This document shows, piece after piece, positions 53,109 through 61,304 of a stretch of 64,000 bases of DNA. This stretch comes from Bradyrhizobium sp. CSS354. Its GTDB lineage: Bacteria; Pseudomonadota; Alphaproteobacteria; Rhizobiales; Xanthobacteraceae. Numbering within the stretch: the stretch's first letter is position 1; the number at the start of each line of letters is the position of its first letter. A program made the position numbers and the translations under genes. The notes beneath the pieces are model-generated. The model had not been told where the DNA came from and ran no database searches. It saw only the letters and a program-made list of their open reading frames with translations. The stretch covers positions 248,001 through 312,000 of the forward strand of contig NZ_JAACFU010000001.1 of assembly GCF_029051725.1 (NCBI RefSeq), read 5' to 3'.

Positions 53109-53372
53109 TCAGTGCTTCTGCTGTGCCGGCGTTGGTTTCGGCGGCTTGTGGCCGCTCTGGCCGGTATCGTTGTGCTTGTTGTGGTCGCTTTCCTGGTTGA
53201 GGCCGCCCCGGCTCACCGGAAATTCACTCTGCCGCGCCTCAGGTCGCGCTCGGTGAACCGCCGTGTCCTCGGGATTGTGGCCAAGGGCCTGTTCAAGCTC
53301 TCGCGCGTCTGGAACATCCGGCTTGCGCTCGAGGATGCGAACCTGTTGCTCGTGGGTCTTCTTGCCTTGCAT
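53109..53372 (-). CDS. Hydrophilin-like disordered protein 4
   Basis: 87 residues without Cys or Trp. The first half is charged and helical (EQQVRILERKPDVPDARELE), the second half Gly/Asn/His/Pro-rich and unstructured (SDHNKHNDTGQSGHKPPKPT). GGAGG precedes ATG 53372. It lies 15 bases after gene 3 and 34 bases before gene 5 of the cassette. Confidence 0.7.
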   Translation of the reverse strand: MQGKKTHEQQVRILERKPDVPDARELEQALGHNPEDTAVHRARPEARQSEFPVSRGGLNQESDHNKHNDTGQSGHKPPKPTPAQQKH

Positions 53373-53387
53373 GCTTGTCCTCCAGAG

Positions 53388-53615
53388 CTAGCGGCCTCTT
53401 CGGTGGGCGCCACTGCGTGCGACGTCCTTGTCGATACCGCCAGCGGCGTTCACGTCGTTCTCGACGTCGCCTTCGATCGTGTTCTCGCCCAGGGCGTCCT
53501 CGAGGTCCTCAGGCGAGATACCGGCCATTGTTGCGCCTTTCGATCCACCGATCATGGGGTTGTCGTGCAGATCCTTTTCGGTCGGTGCATAGAGTTTGGG
53601 TTGCTTACTGGTCAT
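53388..53615 (-). CDS. Hydrophilin-like disordered protein 3
   Basis: 75 residues without Cys or Trp. Starts MTSKQPKLYAPTEKDLHDNP; acidic middle with a short predicted helix (SPEDLEDALGENTIEGDVEN); basic tail AHRRGR. GGAGG is 10 bases before ATG 53615. It begins three bases after the stop of gene 2, so coupled translation is likely. Confidence 0.7.
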   Translation of the reverse strand: MTSKQPKLYAPTEKDLHDNPMIGGSKGATMAGISPEDLEDALGENTIEGDVENDVNAAGGIDKDVARSGAHRRGR

Positions 53616-53618
53616 GTC

Positions 53619-53819
53619 TCACCTGCCTCCGCCTTTTCCGGCCTCGTCATGCCTGTGGTGTGAATCGTGCTCGCCACCTCCGCCGGAGACGCGGCTGTGC
53701 TTGCGCTGCGGGTCGTCCGCCGGTGGCTTCTTCACTTCGAGCGGTGTCTTCGCATTCTCATGCGATGCGCCAGGTCCGCCCTGACGGATGCTGTTCTGTG
53801 TCTTGGTGGATGTCGACAT
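53619..53819 (-). CDS. Hydrophilin-like disordered protein 2
   Basis: 66 residues without Cys or Trp. Start 53819 follows GAGGAG. The N-terminus is Ser/Thr/Gln-rich, with a Lys/Pro middle (TPLEVKKPPADDPQRKH) and a Gly/His tail (GGGGEHDSHHRHDEAGKGGG) that could bind metal. Fully disordered by eye. Confidence 0.7.
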   Translation of the reverse strand: MSTSTKTQNSIRQGGPGASHENAKTPLEVKKPPADDPQRKHSRVSGGGGEHDSHHRHDEAGKGGGR

Positions 53820-53832
53820 GAAGGTCCGCTCC

Positions 53833-54015
53833 TCAGCGATCTTGCTGATAGCCTTGGTTGGTGGTGTTCTGCTTGATGTTGCCCTGCTGCCCTTGCTGAT
53901 CCGGATTTTGCGCACGCTGCTGGCCGCGCGGGGCAGTCGAGGACACTTGCTTGGCGTCGCCGGTTCCCTTCGGGCTTTGGTTCTCGGCGGGAACAGGTGG
54001 CATCTTGCCAGTCAT
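53833..54015 (-). CDS. Hydrophilin-like disordered protein 1 (first of cassette)
   Basis: 60 residues without Cys or Trp. It consists of Gln, Asn, Pro and Gly-rich low complexity (AQNPDQQGQQGNIKQNTTNQ). AGGAGA is well placed before ATG 54015. It is the first gene of the five, so the cassette promoter should lie in 54016-54153, a 138-base gap shared with the P450 3' end. Confidence 0.7.
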   Translation of the reverse strand: MTGKMPPVPAENQSPKGTGDAKQVSSTAPRGQQRAQNPDQQGQQGNIKQNTTNQGYQQDR

Positions 54016-54153
54016 GATGCTGTCTCCTGTTGTTGGTTCTGCGACATCGACCGGAGGAACTCGTCCGGCTTCCGATGTCCCAAAAACAACTAAAGCAGCG
54101 ACATGCCGTTCCTAGCGACCGGGTACAGAAAAATTTTCGAGGGCGTGTAAGTC

Positions 54154-55425
54154 TCAGCACGCCGTTGGCTGGGAACGAACCATCATCGATTCAGCTGACG
54201 CTGTCGCCTGTGCTCTGTAGCCGTCCGGCACGACAGGGAGGTTCGCGATCGCACGCATGCCGGGTCGCTTGCGCCAGTGGATCTGAGACACGTCCACAGC
54301 AAAGCCAAGTTTCGGCCATCGCACGAACAGCGCTTCCAGGGCACACGCTGCCTCGATCCGGGCCAGCTGATGGCCAAGGCAGAAATGGATTCCCGTTCCG
54401 AAGGAGATGTGACGGTTCGGCTTGCGCGCGAGATCGAGGCTCTCGGGACGATCATGCATCGCCGGGTCCATGTTCGCGGCGGCGAGCATCACCATGACGC
54501 GATCGCCCTTCTTCAGACGCACGCCCGCGAGCTCGATATCCCGCCTCACATAGCGCGGCTTCGAGAACTGCACCGGCGACACGAAGCGCAGGAATTCCTC
54601 CACCGCAAGTCCGACGCGGCTCCAGTCCTGTGCCAGCCAGTCGCGGACGCCAGGATTTCTGAGGAGCTCGTAGACCGAACCGCTGATGAGATGCGTGGTG
54701 GTCTCCGAGCCCGCCGCGAGCAGCAGGAACACCATCGAGACCATTTCGTCCGGCGTGATCTGGCCGCCCTCACGCTCGACCCGGACCAGCTCAGCGATCA
54801 GGCCCTCGCCGCCCCGCACGCGGGCAATCTGCAACTGCCGTTCGAGGTAGGCTCGCATCTTGCGGAACGCGAACAGCATGCGGAAAAAGCTGGCGACGTT
54901 CGTGAGCGAGGACATCGTATTAGCCCAAGCGATGAAGCGAGAGCGATCGGCCAATGGCAATCCCAACAGCTCGGAGATCACCGCGAGCGGCAGGATGCGG
55001 GCATAGCGCTGGACGAGATCGGCCGGGCTTCCCGCCAAGAACAGCTCGTCGGCGAGACCATCCGCGACGGCGCGGATACGCGGCTCCATCGCGACGATCG
55101 CGCGGCGGCGGAAGGCCTCGTCCACGATGCTGCGCAGCCTCGTGTGGTCCGGTTCGTCCATCGTCAGCATGTTGCTGGCGATGGTTCTGACGTAGTTCGG
55201 CATCCACCAGCGCAAACCTGCGACGTCGCCATCCTCCTTGCGCAGCGTGAAATCGGTGCCGTCTTTCAGGACTTGCGCCGTGGCCTCATGGGTCGTGGTG
55301 ATCCAGACGTCGCTGACGAAAGGAAATCGCGCCGCGACCACAGGACCGGACATGCGCAACGTTGCGATCGCCTTGGGCGGATCGCGAAAGAAGGCCTCGC
55401 TGGTGAAATCGAGGCGTGGTGCCAT
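54154..55425 (-). CDS. Cytochrome P450
   Basis: 423-residue class-I bacterial monooxygenase. I-helix LLAAGSETTTHLI (oxygen activation), ExxR as EEFLRF, and the heme-binding FGTGIHFCLGHQLAR with the thiolate Cys near residue 350. N-terminus cytosolic. It needs a ferredoxin and a reductase; a ferredoxin-NADP reductase gene is 0.5 kb upstream on the same strand, although no ferredoxin gene is in the window. Substrate unknown. Confidence 0.94.
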   Translation of the reverse strand: MAPRLDFTSEAFFRDPPKAIATLRMSGPVVAARFPFVSDVWITTTHEATAQVLKDGTDFTLRKEDGDVAGLRWWMPNYVRTIASNMLTMDEPDHTRLRSIVDEAFRRRAIVAMEPRIRAVADGLADELFLAGSPADLVQRYARILPLAVISELLGLPLADRSRFIAWANTMSSLTNVASFFRMLFAFRKMRAYLERQLQIARVRGGEGLIAELVRVEREGGQITPDEMVSMVFLLLAAGSETTTHLISGSVYELLRNPGVRDWLAQDWSRVGLAVEEFLRFVSPVQFSKPRYVRRDIELAGVRLKKGDRVMVMLAAANMDPAMHDRPESLDLARKPNRHISFGTGIHFCLGHQLARIEAACALEALFVRWPKLGFAVDVSQIHWRKRPGMRAIANLPVVPDGYRAQATASAESMMVRSQPTAC

Positions 55426-55535
55426 GTGATCACCGGAGCGGTTGATGGCGTCTCAGCGAGATGGTGCGTGTCATTGCCCACGCAAGGGGTGCGGAACCTC
55501 CGCTTCGGCATCGCTGCAGGCGCAAGAGTCCAGTC

Positions 55536-55862
55536 TCACCCCCGCCCGGGCGAACGCGGGCCGATCTTGCGCTGCTGCTGATTGGTGTAGGCGTCCCAAT
55601 TGCTCCAGCTGCCCTTGCTGAGGCTTTGCAGGTCGGTGGTGAGCGGACGGCGCGTGCGCTTGTCGTGATCGGCGATCACGCGCTCGGATTGCAAGATCTT
55701 GCGCTTGAGTTCCCCGACCGCCTTCTGGGTCTGGCCGTTCCGCTTCGAAGACGCGATCTCGCCCATCGTGAAGCGCGCGGTCTCAAGTGCCTTCAACTCG
55801 GCGCGGTTCTTCTTCAACTGAACCCGGTGCCAGGCGATGTTGCTGTCGCTGTCCGCAACCAT
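55536..55862 (-). CDS. Hypothetical basic coiled-coil protein
   Basis: 108 residues. Start 55862 follows GGAG. Strongly helical and Lys/Arg-rich (IAWHRVQLKKNRAELKALET; QKAVGELKRKILQSERVIAD), likely a short coiled coil, with a disordered Ser/Arg/Gly tail. No family recognised. It lies between the reductase and the P450 on the same strand. Confidence 0.65.
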   Translation of the reverse strand: MVADSDSNIAWHRVQLKKNRAELKALETARFTMGEIASSKRNGQTQKAVGELKRKILQSERVIADHDKRTRRPLTTDLQSLSKGSWSNWDAYTNQQQRKIGPRSPGRG

Positions 55863-55968
55863 GGGGGAACTCCGCTGATTCGCTCCCGCAGTGTATCGCG
55901 TGCCGAATCGGCGCCGCAACGGGCACCCGGCGGCGAAAATACGGTCTTCTTGCGCGGGAGTTCCGAGC

Positions 55969-56742
55969 CTAGCGCTCGGCGAACGCCTTTTCGACCACGA
56001 ATTGGGCCGGCTCGCCGTGATTGCCCTCGATCAGCCCCCGCTCGCCAAGGAGCACGCGGGTATCCGCCACCAGCGCCGGGCTGCCGCAGATCATGACGCG
56101 GTCGTGGGCGGCTTCCAAGGCCGGCAGGCCGATATCGGAAAACAGCTTGCCCGAGGTGATGAGGTCGGTGATGCGGCCGCGATTGCGGAAGGGATCGCGC
56201 GTCACGGTCGGATAGTAGATCAACTGGTTGCGGATGTACTCGCCGATCAGCTCGTCCTTCGGCAGCGTCTCGGTGATCATCTCGCCATAGGCGAGCTCCT
56301 TCACGTGCCGGCAACCGTGCAGCAGCACGACTTTCTCAAAGCGCTCGTAGGTTTCGGGGTCCTTGATCACGCTCAGGAACGGCGCAAGGCCCGTGCCGGT
56401 GCCGATGAGGTAGAGGTTGCGGCCGTCCTCCAGATTGTCGATGACCAGCGTGCCGGTGGCCTTGCGGCTGACGATGATCTCGTCGCCTTCCTTCAGATGC
56501 TGGAGCCGCGAGGTGAGCGGGCCGTCCGGCACCTTGATCGAGAAGAACTCCAGCGTGTCCTCGTAATTGGCGCTAGCGACGCTGTAGGCCCGCAGCAGCG
56601 GCTTCTCGCCGACCTTGAGGCCGATCATGGTGAATTCGCCGTTGCGAAAGCGGAAGGTCGGGCTGCGGGTGGTCTTGAAGGAGAACAGCGTGTCGGTCCA
56701 GTGGTGGACGCTCAAAACGGCTTCCTGATTGAAATTGCTCAT
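55969..56742 (-). CDS. fpr: Ferredoxin--NADP+ reductase
   Basis: 257 residues, the exact length of bacterial Fpr. FAD-binding LLRAYSVASANYED, NADP site LIGTGTGLAPFLSVIKDPET, then VLLHGCRHVKELAYGE and VMICGSPALVADTRVLL, and the C-terminal FVVEKAF that stacks on the flavin. It transfers electrons between NADPH and ferredoxin or flavodoxin in redox stress and biosynthesis. Divergent from the enamidase-like gene over 156 bases with a TTTGTA direct repeat. Confidence 0.94.
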   Translation of the reverse strand: MSNFNQEAVLSVHHWTDTLFSFKTTRSPTFRFRNGEFTMIGLKVGEKPLLRAYSVASANYEDTLEFFSIKVPDGPLTSRLQHLKEGDEIIVSRKATGTLVIDNLEDGRNLYLIGTGTGLAPFLSVIKDPETYERFEKVVLLHGCRHVKELAYGEMITETLPKDELIGEYIRNQLIYYPTVTRDPFRNRGRITDLITSGKLFSDIGLPALEAAHDRVMICGSPALVADTRVLLGERGLIEGNHGEPAQFVVEKAFAER

Positions 56743-56795
56743 CTCACCCTTCCGTGGCGCGTCGTGGCGGTTCTCAAGGCGGCAGCTATGCGTCG

Positions 56796-56818
56796 TTTGT
56801 ACACGATCATTTGTATAC
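56796..56818. promoter_or_regulatory. TTTGTANAC direct repeat in the divergent promoter
   Basis: TTTGTACAC (56796-56804) and TTTGTATAC (56810-56818), 14 bases apart, in the gap between fpr and the enamidase-like gene. Could be two half-sites for one regulator; none is adjacent. Confidence 0.35.
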
Positions 56819-56898
56819 TAATGAATAATCCGGCTTGATCCCGCGGTCAAGGCTGCCCAAGATCGGAAGCGTTGCAGTTAAGGACAAGGACCCATTCC

Positions 56899-58095
56899 AT
56901 GGCGCATGACGCACCCCAGGCCACCGGACCCTCGAAGCTCGTGATCCGCAATATCGGCCTGATCCTGTCCGGCGCGCTGGAAAAGCCGATCCTGGACGGC
57001 GACACCATCGTCGCCGAGAACGGCAAGATCACCGCGATCGGCCGCTTCAAGGACCTCAACACCGAAGGCGCGACCGCCATCGTCGAGGCCAACGGCACCA
57101 CGGTGGCGCCCGGCCTGATCGACAGCCATGTCCACCCTGTTGCAGGCGACTGGACGCCTCGCCAGAACCAGATCGGCTGGATCGACAGCAATTTGCATGG
57201 CGGCGTCACCACGATGATTTCCGCCGGCGAGGTGCATATGCCCGGCCGCCCGCGCGACGTCGTCGGGTTGAAGGCGATGGCGATCTTCGCACAGCGCGCA
57301 TTCTGGAATCTGCGGCCTGGCGGCGTGAAGGTTCACGCCGGCGCGCCTGTGATCGAATGCGAGATGGTCGAGGAGGACTTCAAGGAGTTGGCCGCAGCCG
57401 GCGTCAAGCTGCTCGGCGAAGTTGGCCTGGGCGGCGTCAAGGACGGCCCCACCGCGCGAAAAATGGTCGGTTGGGCCCGCAAATACGGCATCCAGAGCAC
57501 GATCCACACCGGCGGTCCCTCGATTCCCGGCTCCGGCCTGATCGACAAGGACGTGGTGCTGGAGGCCGACACCGATGTGGTTGGCCACATCAATGGCGGC
57601 CACACGGCCCTTCCCGACGACCAGATCCGCTGCATCTGCGAGGGCTGCAAGCGTGGCCTCGAGCTCGTGCACAACGGCAATGAGCGCTCGGCGCTGTTCA
57701 CGTTGCGCATCGCGCGCGAGATGGGCGATCTGCATCGCGTCATCCTCGGCACCGACGCGCCGGCCGGCTCCGGCGTACAGCCGCTCGGCATTCTCCGGAT
57801 GGTCTCGATGCTGTCCTCGCTTGGCGACCTGCCGGCCGAGGTCGCGTTTTGCCTAGCCACCGGCAACACGGCGCGGATGCGCGAATTGGATTGCGGCCTG
57901 ATCGAAGTTGGCCGTTCCGCCGACTTCGTCATCATGGACAAGGCGCAGCACTCGGCCGGCAAGAACATTTTGGACAGCGTGCAGCTCGGCGACCTCCCGG
58001 GCATCGGCATGACCATTATCGACGGTATCGTGCGCACCCAGCGCAGCCGCAACACCCCACCGGCCGGCAGGGTACCCGAGGTGGTGGCGAAGTGA
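56899..58095 (+). CDS. Enamidase-like amidohydrolase
   Basis: 398-residue metal-dependent amidohydrolase. Metal motif GLIDSHVHPVAGDWTPR, central Lys/ligand region GVKLLGEVGLGGVKDG, His ligands STIHTGGPS and DVVGHINGGHTALP, and the late Asp LGTDAPAGSG. These match the pattern of enamidase (nicotinate fermentation; opens the cyclic enamide of tetrahydro-6-oxonicotinate). It stands alone, without other nicotinate genes, so the substrate is uncertain. Start 56899 follows AAGGACAAGGA. Confidence 0.82.
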   Translation: MAHDAPQATGPSKLVIRNIGLILSGALEKPILDGDTIVAENGKITAIGRFKDLNTEGATAIVEANGTTVAPGLIDSHVHPVAGDWTPRQNQIGWIDSNLHGGVTTMISAGEVHMPGRPRDVVGLKAMAIFAQRAFWNLRPGGVKVHAGAPVIECEMVEEDFKELAAAGVKLLGEVGLGGVKDGPTARKMVGWARKYGIQSTIHTGGPSIPGSGLIDKDVVLEADTDVVGHINGGHTALPDDQIRCICEGCKRGLELVHNGNERSALFTLRIAREMGDLHRVILGTDAPAGSGVQPLGILRMVSMLSSLGDLPAEVAFCLATGNTARMRELDCGLIEVGRSADFVIMDKAQHSAGKNILDSVQLGDLPGIGMTIIDGIVRTQRSRNTPPAGRVPEVVAK

Positions 58096-58203
58096 CGCAG
58101 CCGGAGCGGCTCGCCGCTCCGCGCGGTCCCCTGAAAGCATTGAACAAGTCACCAGCCTGCTGCGTCTAACGCAGGCAGTTCATTGCTGGACGTCGAGGCA
58201 GAC

Positions 58204-58893
58204 ATGAAGAATTCGTCGCGGATTGCTGCCGGCGTTGCCGGTGCGGTCGGAGGTTATGTCGCGACCTTTGTGCTGTTTTCACTGCTCGATCTGGGCAACC
58301 GGGCGGACCCGATCACGTCTGGTCTGTTGGCACTGTTCGTCTACTCACCCATCGGCGCGATCGCTGGCGTGGTGCTTGCCAGCTGGCTGGTGACGCGTTC
58401 CGGCGCGGATGCAAGCAATAGCGGTCTCGCGCGCAACAGCCTGAAGTCGCTCGGCGTTGTCGCCCTGCTCTGCGTTGCCGTTGCGGCCACTTACATGGGC
58501 GTCGCGTACATGACGGCCACACCCTGGCTCAACCGGAACGGCGCCACTCCCCTGCTCGTGTTCGAGGTTCGCCTTCCGGCCGGCGCAACGGTGCCGAAAT
58601 CACCGCAAGACATCACTATCGAATTGCAGACCGACCTCAACACCATGCCGGGCGAATTGAACCCGGCCGGCTTCCATCGTGACGGCGATCAGCCCGTTAT
58701 CGCAGGCGAAGTCGAACTGGCGTTCCGAACCTTGCACCGGCAGCTCGCCGTCAACATCCAGGGACAGCCCAGCCGAGTGTACCCGATCGGACTGACGGCC
58801 TGGGCTCCGCATACGCCGGAGTTCGGAACGTGGCGACGGCTCGCCGACGGCAGCGAAATCCGCTATCGCGCCAAATGGCCAGGGAAGACGTAA
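58204..58893 (+). CDS. Hypothetical membrane protein with C-terminal extracytoplasmic domain
   Basis: 229 residues. GAGG precedes ATG 58204. Three hydrophobic segments (GVAGAVGGYVATFVLFSLL; LLALFVYSPIGAIAGVVLA; SLGVVALLCVAVAATYMGV), then a beta-rich C-terminal half of ~120 residues (LLVFEVRLPAGATVPKSPQD). No family recognised. It is 108 bases after the enamidase-like gene and convergent with the next gene, five bases between stops. Confidence 0.65.
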   Translation: MKNSSRIAAGVAGAVGGYVATFVLFSLLDLGNRADPITSGLLALFVYSPIGAIAGVVLASWLVTRSGADASNSGLARNSLKSLGVVALLCVAVAATYMGVAYMTATPWLNRNGATPLLVFEVRLPAGATVPKSPQDITIELQTDLNTMPGELNPAGFHRDGDQPVIAGEVELAFRTLHRQLAVNIQGQPSRVYPIGLTAWAPHTPEFGTWRRLADGSEIRYRAKWPGKT

Positions 58894-58898
58894 GGGCC

Positions 58899-59288
58899 TC
58901 ACCGCGGTTTTGCGATTTCACAACGCACGTAGGTCTGGCGATTGCCTGGCCCGACCGGGCTGTTGTCCATCACCAGCTTGCCATCCGCGGCAATGGAGAC
59001 CCGGGGACTGGAGCGATACTTCTCGCCCTCGCCTTCGCAGGCGAGCTTCATTTTCCAGGCGAGCTTCCCGTCGGCAGTGATCTCACTGGCGCGGCACCGG
59101 GTCTCGTACCAATAGAGGCGGTTGCCGCCCTCGATGCTCATGCGGTTGGCGCTGTCCTGGTCGCGGCAATCCTTTTTGGTTGACGCCCAGAACCCCTCAT
59201 AGGCTTGCGCCGCCAGGGCGGGAGCACACTGGCTTGCCAGCACCGCACTCGTACTCAGAGCCATCGCAAAGCGGGTCGCCGCTCTCAT
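58899..59288 (-). CDS. Small exported protein, unknown
   Basis: 129 residues with a signal peptide (residues 1-26, cleavage after ALA). Mature part: EGFWASTKKDCRDQDSANRM, YWYETRCRASEITADGKL, TYVRCEIAKPR. At least four conserved-looking cysteines suggest disulfides in the periplasm. Short Bradyrhizobium-type protein; function unknown. Confidence 0.7.
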   Translation of the reverse strand: MRAATRFAMALSTSAVLASQCAPALAAQAYEGFWASTKKDCRDQDSANRMSIEGGNRLYWYETRCRASEITADGKLAWKMKLACEGEGEKYRSSPRVSIAADGKLVMDNSPVGPGNRQTYVRCEIAKPR

Positions 59289-59329
59289 ATCAAAACCTCG
59301 ACAAGACCTTCACCGAGGTTAGTCGCGCC

Positions 59330-59815
59330 TCAGCGCAGCTTGTTCAACAGGGCCATCAGCATCTCGCGCTCCTTTGCCTCGAGCGGCGCCAGTGTCTCCC
59401 GTGTGATCGCGAGCGCATTCGGCGCCACCTTTTCCGCCAGCTGCTGCCCGGCGCGCGTCAGGCTGACCAAAAGCCGCCGTCCGTCCTCGGGATCCTGGCT
59501 GGTCTCGGTGAGGCCGCGCGCCGTTAAACGATCGATCACGCCCTTGATCGTCGCCACATCCATCGCCGTGAGGCGCCCGAGCTGGTTCTGCGAGCATGGC
59601 CCGGCCTCGGCGAGCTTCGACAGTGCCGCCCATTGCGTCGGCGTAATATTGGTGCCTATCTCGCGAGAGAAGATCGCGCTGTGGCGCTGCCAGACCTGGC
59701 GAAGGATGAAGCCAACCTGCTCATCGAGCACGTAAGGCGGCTTTGCCGGTTTGACGCTTTTCTTCGCCGCGACGCTTCTCGCCATTCGCTGGATGCCCTT
59801 GCCCTTTGCCTTCAC
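59330..59815 (-). CDS. MarR family transcriptional regulator
   Basis: 161 residues. Winged HTH in the middle: PTQWAALSKLAEAGPCSQNQ, recognition MDVATIKGVIDRLTARGL, wing DPEDGRRLLVSLTRAG. A basic Lys/Ala extension precedes. The GTG at 59815 overlaps the livF stop (GTGA), like the other couplings in this operon; ATG 59785 is a more conservative start. It is the last gene of the Liv operon, so it probably senses the transported compound or a product. Confidence 0.88.
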   Translation of the reverse strand: MKAKGKGIQRMARSVAAKKSVKPAKPPYVLDEQVGFILRQVWQRHSAIFSREIGTNITPTQWAALSKLAEAGPCSQNQLGRLTAMDVATIKGVIDRLTARGLTETSQDPEDGRRLLVSLTRAGQQLAEKVAPNALAITRETLAPLEAKEREMLMALLNKLR

Positions 59816-60516
59816 AACGACAGATGCGCGTCGCGGATATCCGGACGCGCGTCGAGCTCGGCCATGGTGCCGCCGAAACAGATGCGGCCACGCTCGATGA
59901 TATAGGCGCGATCGGAGATCAGCCGCGCAAAGTGCAGATTCTGCTCGGAGACGACGATGCTGACGCCCTCCTTCTTCATGGTCAGGATGGCATCAACCAT
60001 CTGCTCCACGATCTTCGGCGACAGGCCTTCCGAGGGCTCGTCCAGCAGCACCAGCGACGGATTGCCCATCAACGTGCGTGCGATGGTGAGCATCTGCTGC
60101 TCACCGCCGCTCATGCGGCCGCCCGGGCGATTTTTCATCTCGCCCAGGTTTGGGAACAGCGAAAACAGCTTGTCGCGGGTCCAGTGCGGCGCGTTCGGGC
60201 GCTTCGGCTGGCGGCCGACTTCGAGATTTTCTTCTACCGTCAGGTCGGTGAAGATACGCCGCTCCTCCGGCACGTAGCCAAGCCCGTCCCGCACAATCCC
60301 ATGTGTGGGACGTGCCGAGACATCCTTGCCTTCGAACATGATCCGGCCCGAGCGCTGCGCGACGAGCCCGACGATCGAGCGAAACGTCGTCGACTTGCCG
60401 GCGCCGTTGCGGCCGAGCAGCGCCACCACTTCCCCCTCGCCGACCTCGAAACCGATGTCGAACAGGATATGGGCCGGCCCGTAATGACTATTGAGCCCCT
60501 CGACCGTGAGCTTCAT
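59812..60516 (-). CDS. livF: Branched-chain amino acid-type ABC transporter ATPase LivF (second operon)
   Basis: 234 residues. Walker A GRNGAGKST, signature MSGGEQQML, Walker B LVLLDEPSEG, and Gln in the switch (VVSEQNLHFARL). It overlaps livG by four bases (ATGA, 60513-60516) and the MarR gene by four (GTGA). It is distinct from the first operon's LivF, so this is an independent system. Confidence 0.94.
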   Translation of the reverse strand: MKLTVEGLNSHYGPAHILFDIGFEVGEGEVVALLGRNGAGKSTTFRSIVGLVAQRSGRIMFEGKDVSARPTHGIVRDGLGYVPEERRIFTDLTVEENLEVGRQPKRPNAPHWTRDKLFSLFPNLGEMKNRPGGRMSGGEQQMLTIARTLMGNPSLVLLDEPSEGLSPKIVEQMVDAILTMKKEGVSIVVSEQNLHFARLISDRAYIIERGRICFGGTMAELDARPDIRDAHLSL

Positions 60517-61304
60517 GCCGATGCTCCCTCGCGATGCCCGGCCTCGTAAAGGAGGCCTTCGCCGAGGTAGACCGCCTGCACCTGCGGATTGCCCCGGACT
60601 TCGGCCGGCGAGCCCTCGGCGATCAGCGTGCCGCGGTTGAGCACGATGATGCGATCGGCGTGCTCGAACACCACGTCCATGTCGTGCTCGGTGAAGAGAA
60701 CGCCGATCGATTTTTCCCGGGCGATCTGCGCGGTCAGCCGCATCAAATCGACACGCTCGCGCGGTGCCATGCCGGCGGTCGGCTCGTCCATCAGCAGGAG
60801 CTTTGGCTGGTTGGCGAGCGCGACGGCGAGCTCGAGCCGCTTGAGATCGCCATAGGCAAGCTCACCGCAGGGACGATCCGCATAGCCGCCCATGCCGACC
60901 AGTTCCAGCAGTCGCCCGGCTTCGCCGCGGTCGAAGTTCGGCGCCGAGCCCCAGAGATTGAACAGCTGCTTGCCGTGCGAGACCAGCGCGACCTGAACGT
61001 TCTCGCGCACCGTCATGGTCGCGAAGGTCGCGGTGATCTGGAAGGTGCGGCCCACGCCCATCCGCCAGATCTCGCGCGGCTTCCTGCCGGTCGTGTCTTC
61101 GCCGAGCAGGCGGACGTGGCCGCTATCAGGCTTGTTCTGTCCGTTGAGCATGTCGAAACAGGTGCTCTTGCCCGCGCCGTTCGGTCCTATCAACGCCAGG
61201 ATTTCGCCGGCGCGTAGCGAGAACGAGACGCCGCGCACGGCGTGGACGCCGCCATAGGATTTGGTCAGTCCTTCGACCGCGAGAAGTGGGGGGGCGAGGC
61301 TCAT
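60513..61304 (-). CDS. livG: Branched-chain amino acid-type ABC transporter ATPase LivG (second operon)
   Basis: 263 residues. Start 61304 gives MSLAPPLLAVEGLTKSYGG and overlaps the permease stop as ATGA (61301-61304). Walker A GPNGAGKST, signature LAYGDLKRLELAVAL, Walker B LLLMDEPTAG, switch LFTEHDMDVV. The signature has AYGD where the consensus has SYGQ. All motifs needed for ATP hydrolysis are present. Confidence 0.94.
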   Translation of the reverse strand: MSLAPPLLAVEGLTKSYGGVHAVRGVSFSLRAGEILALIGPNGAGKSTCFDMLNGQNKPDSGHVRLLGEDTTGRKPREIWRMGVGRTFQITATFATMTVRENVQVALVSHGKQLFNLWGSAPNFDRGEAGRLLELVGMGGYADRPCGELAYGDLKRLELAVALANQPKLLLMDEPTAGMAPRERVDLMRLTAQIAREKSIGVLFTEHDMDVVFEHADRIIVLNRGTLIAEGSPAEVRGNPQVQAVYLGEGLLYEAGHREGASA

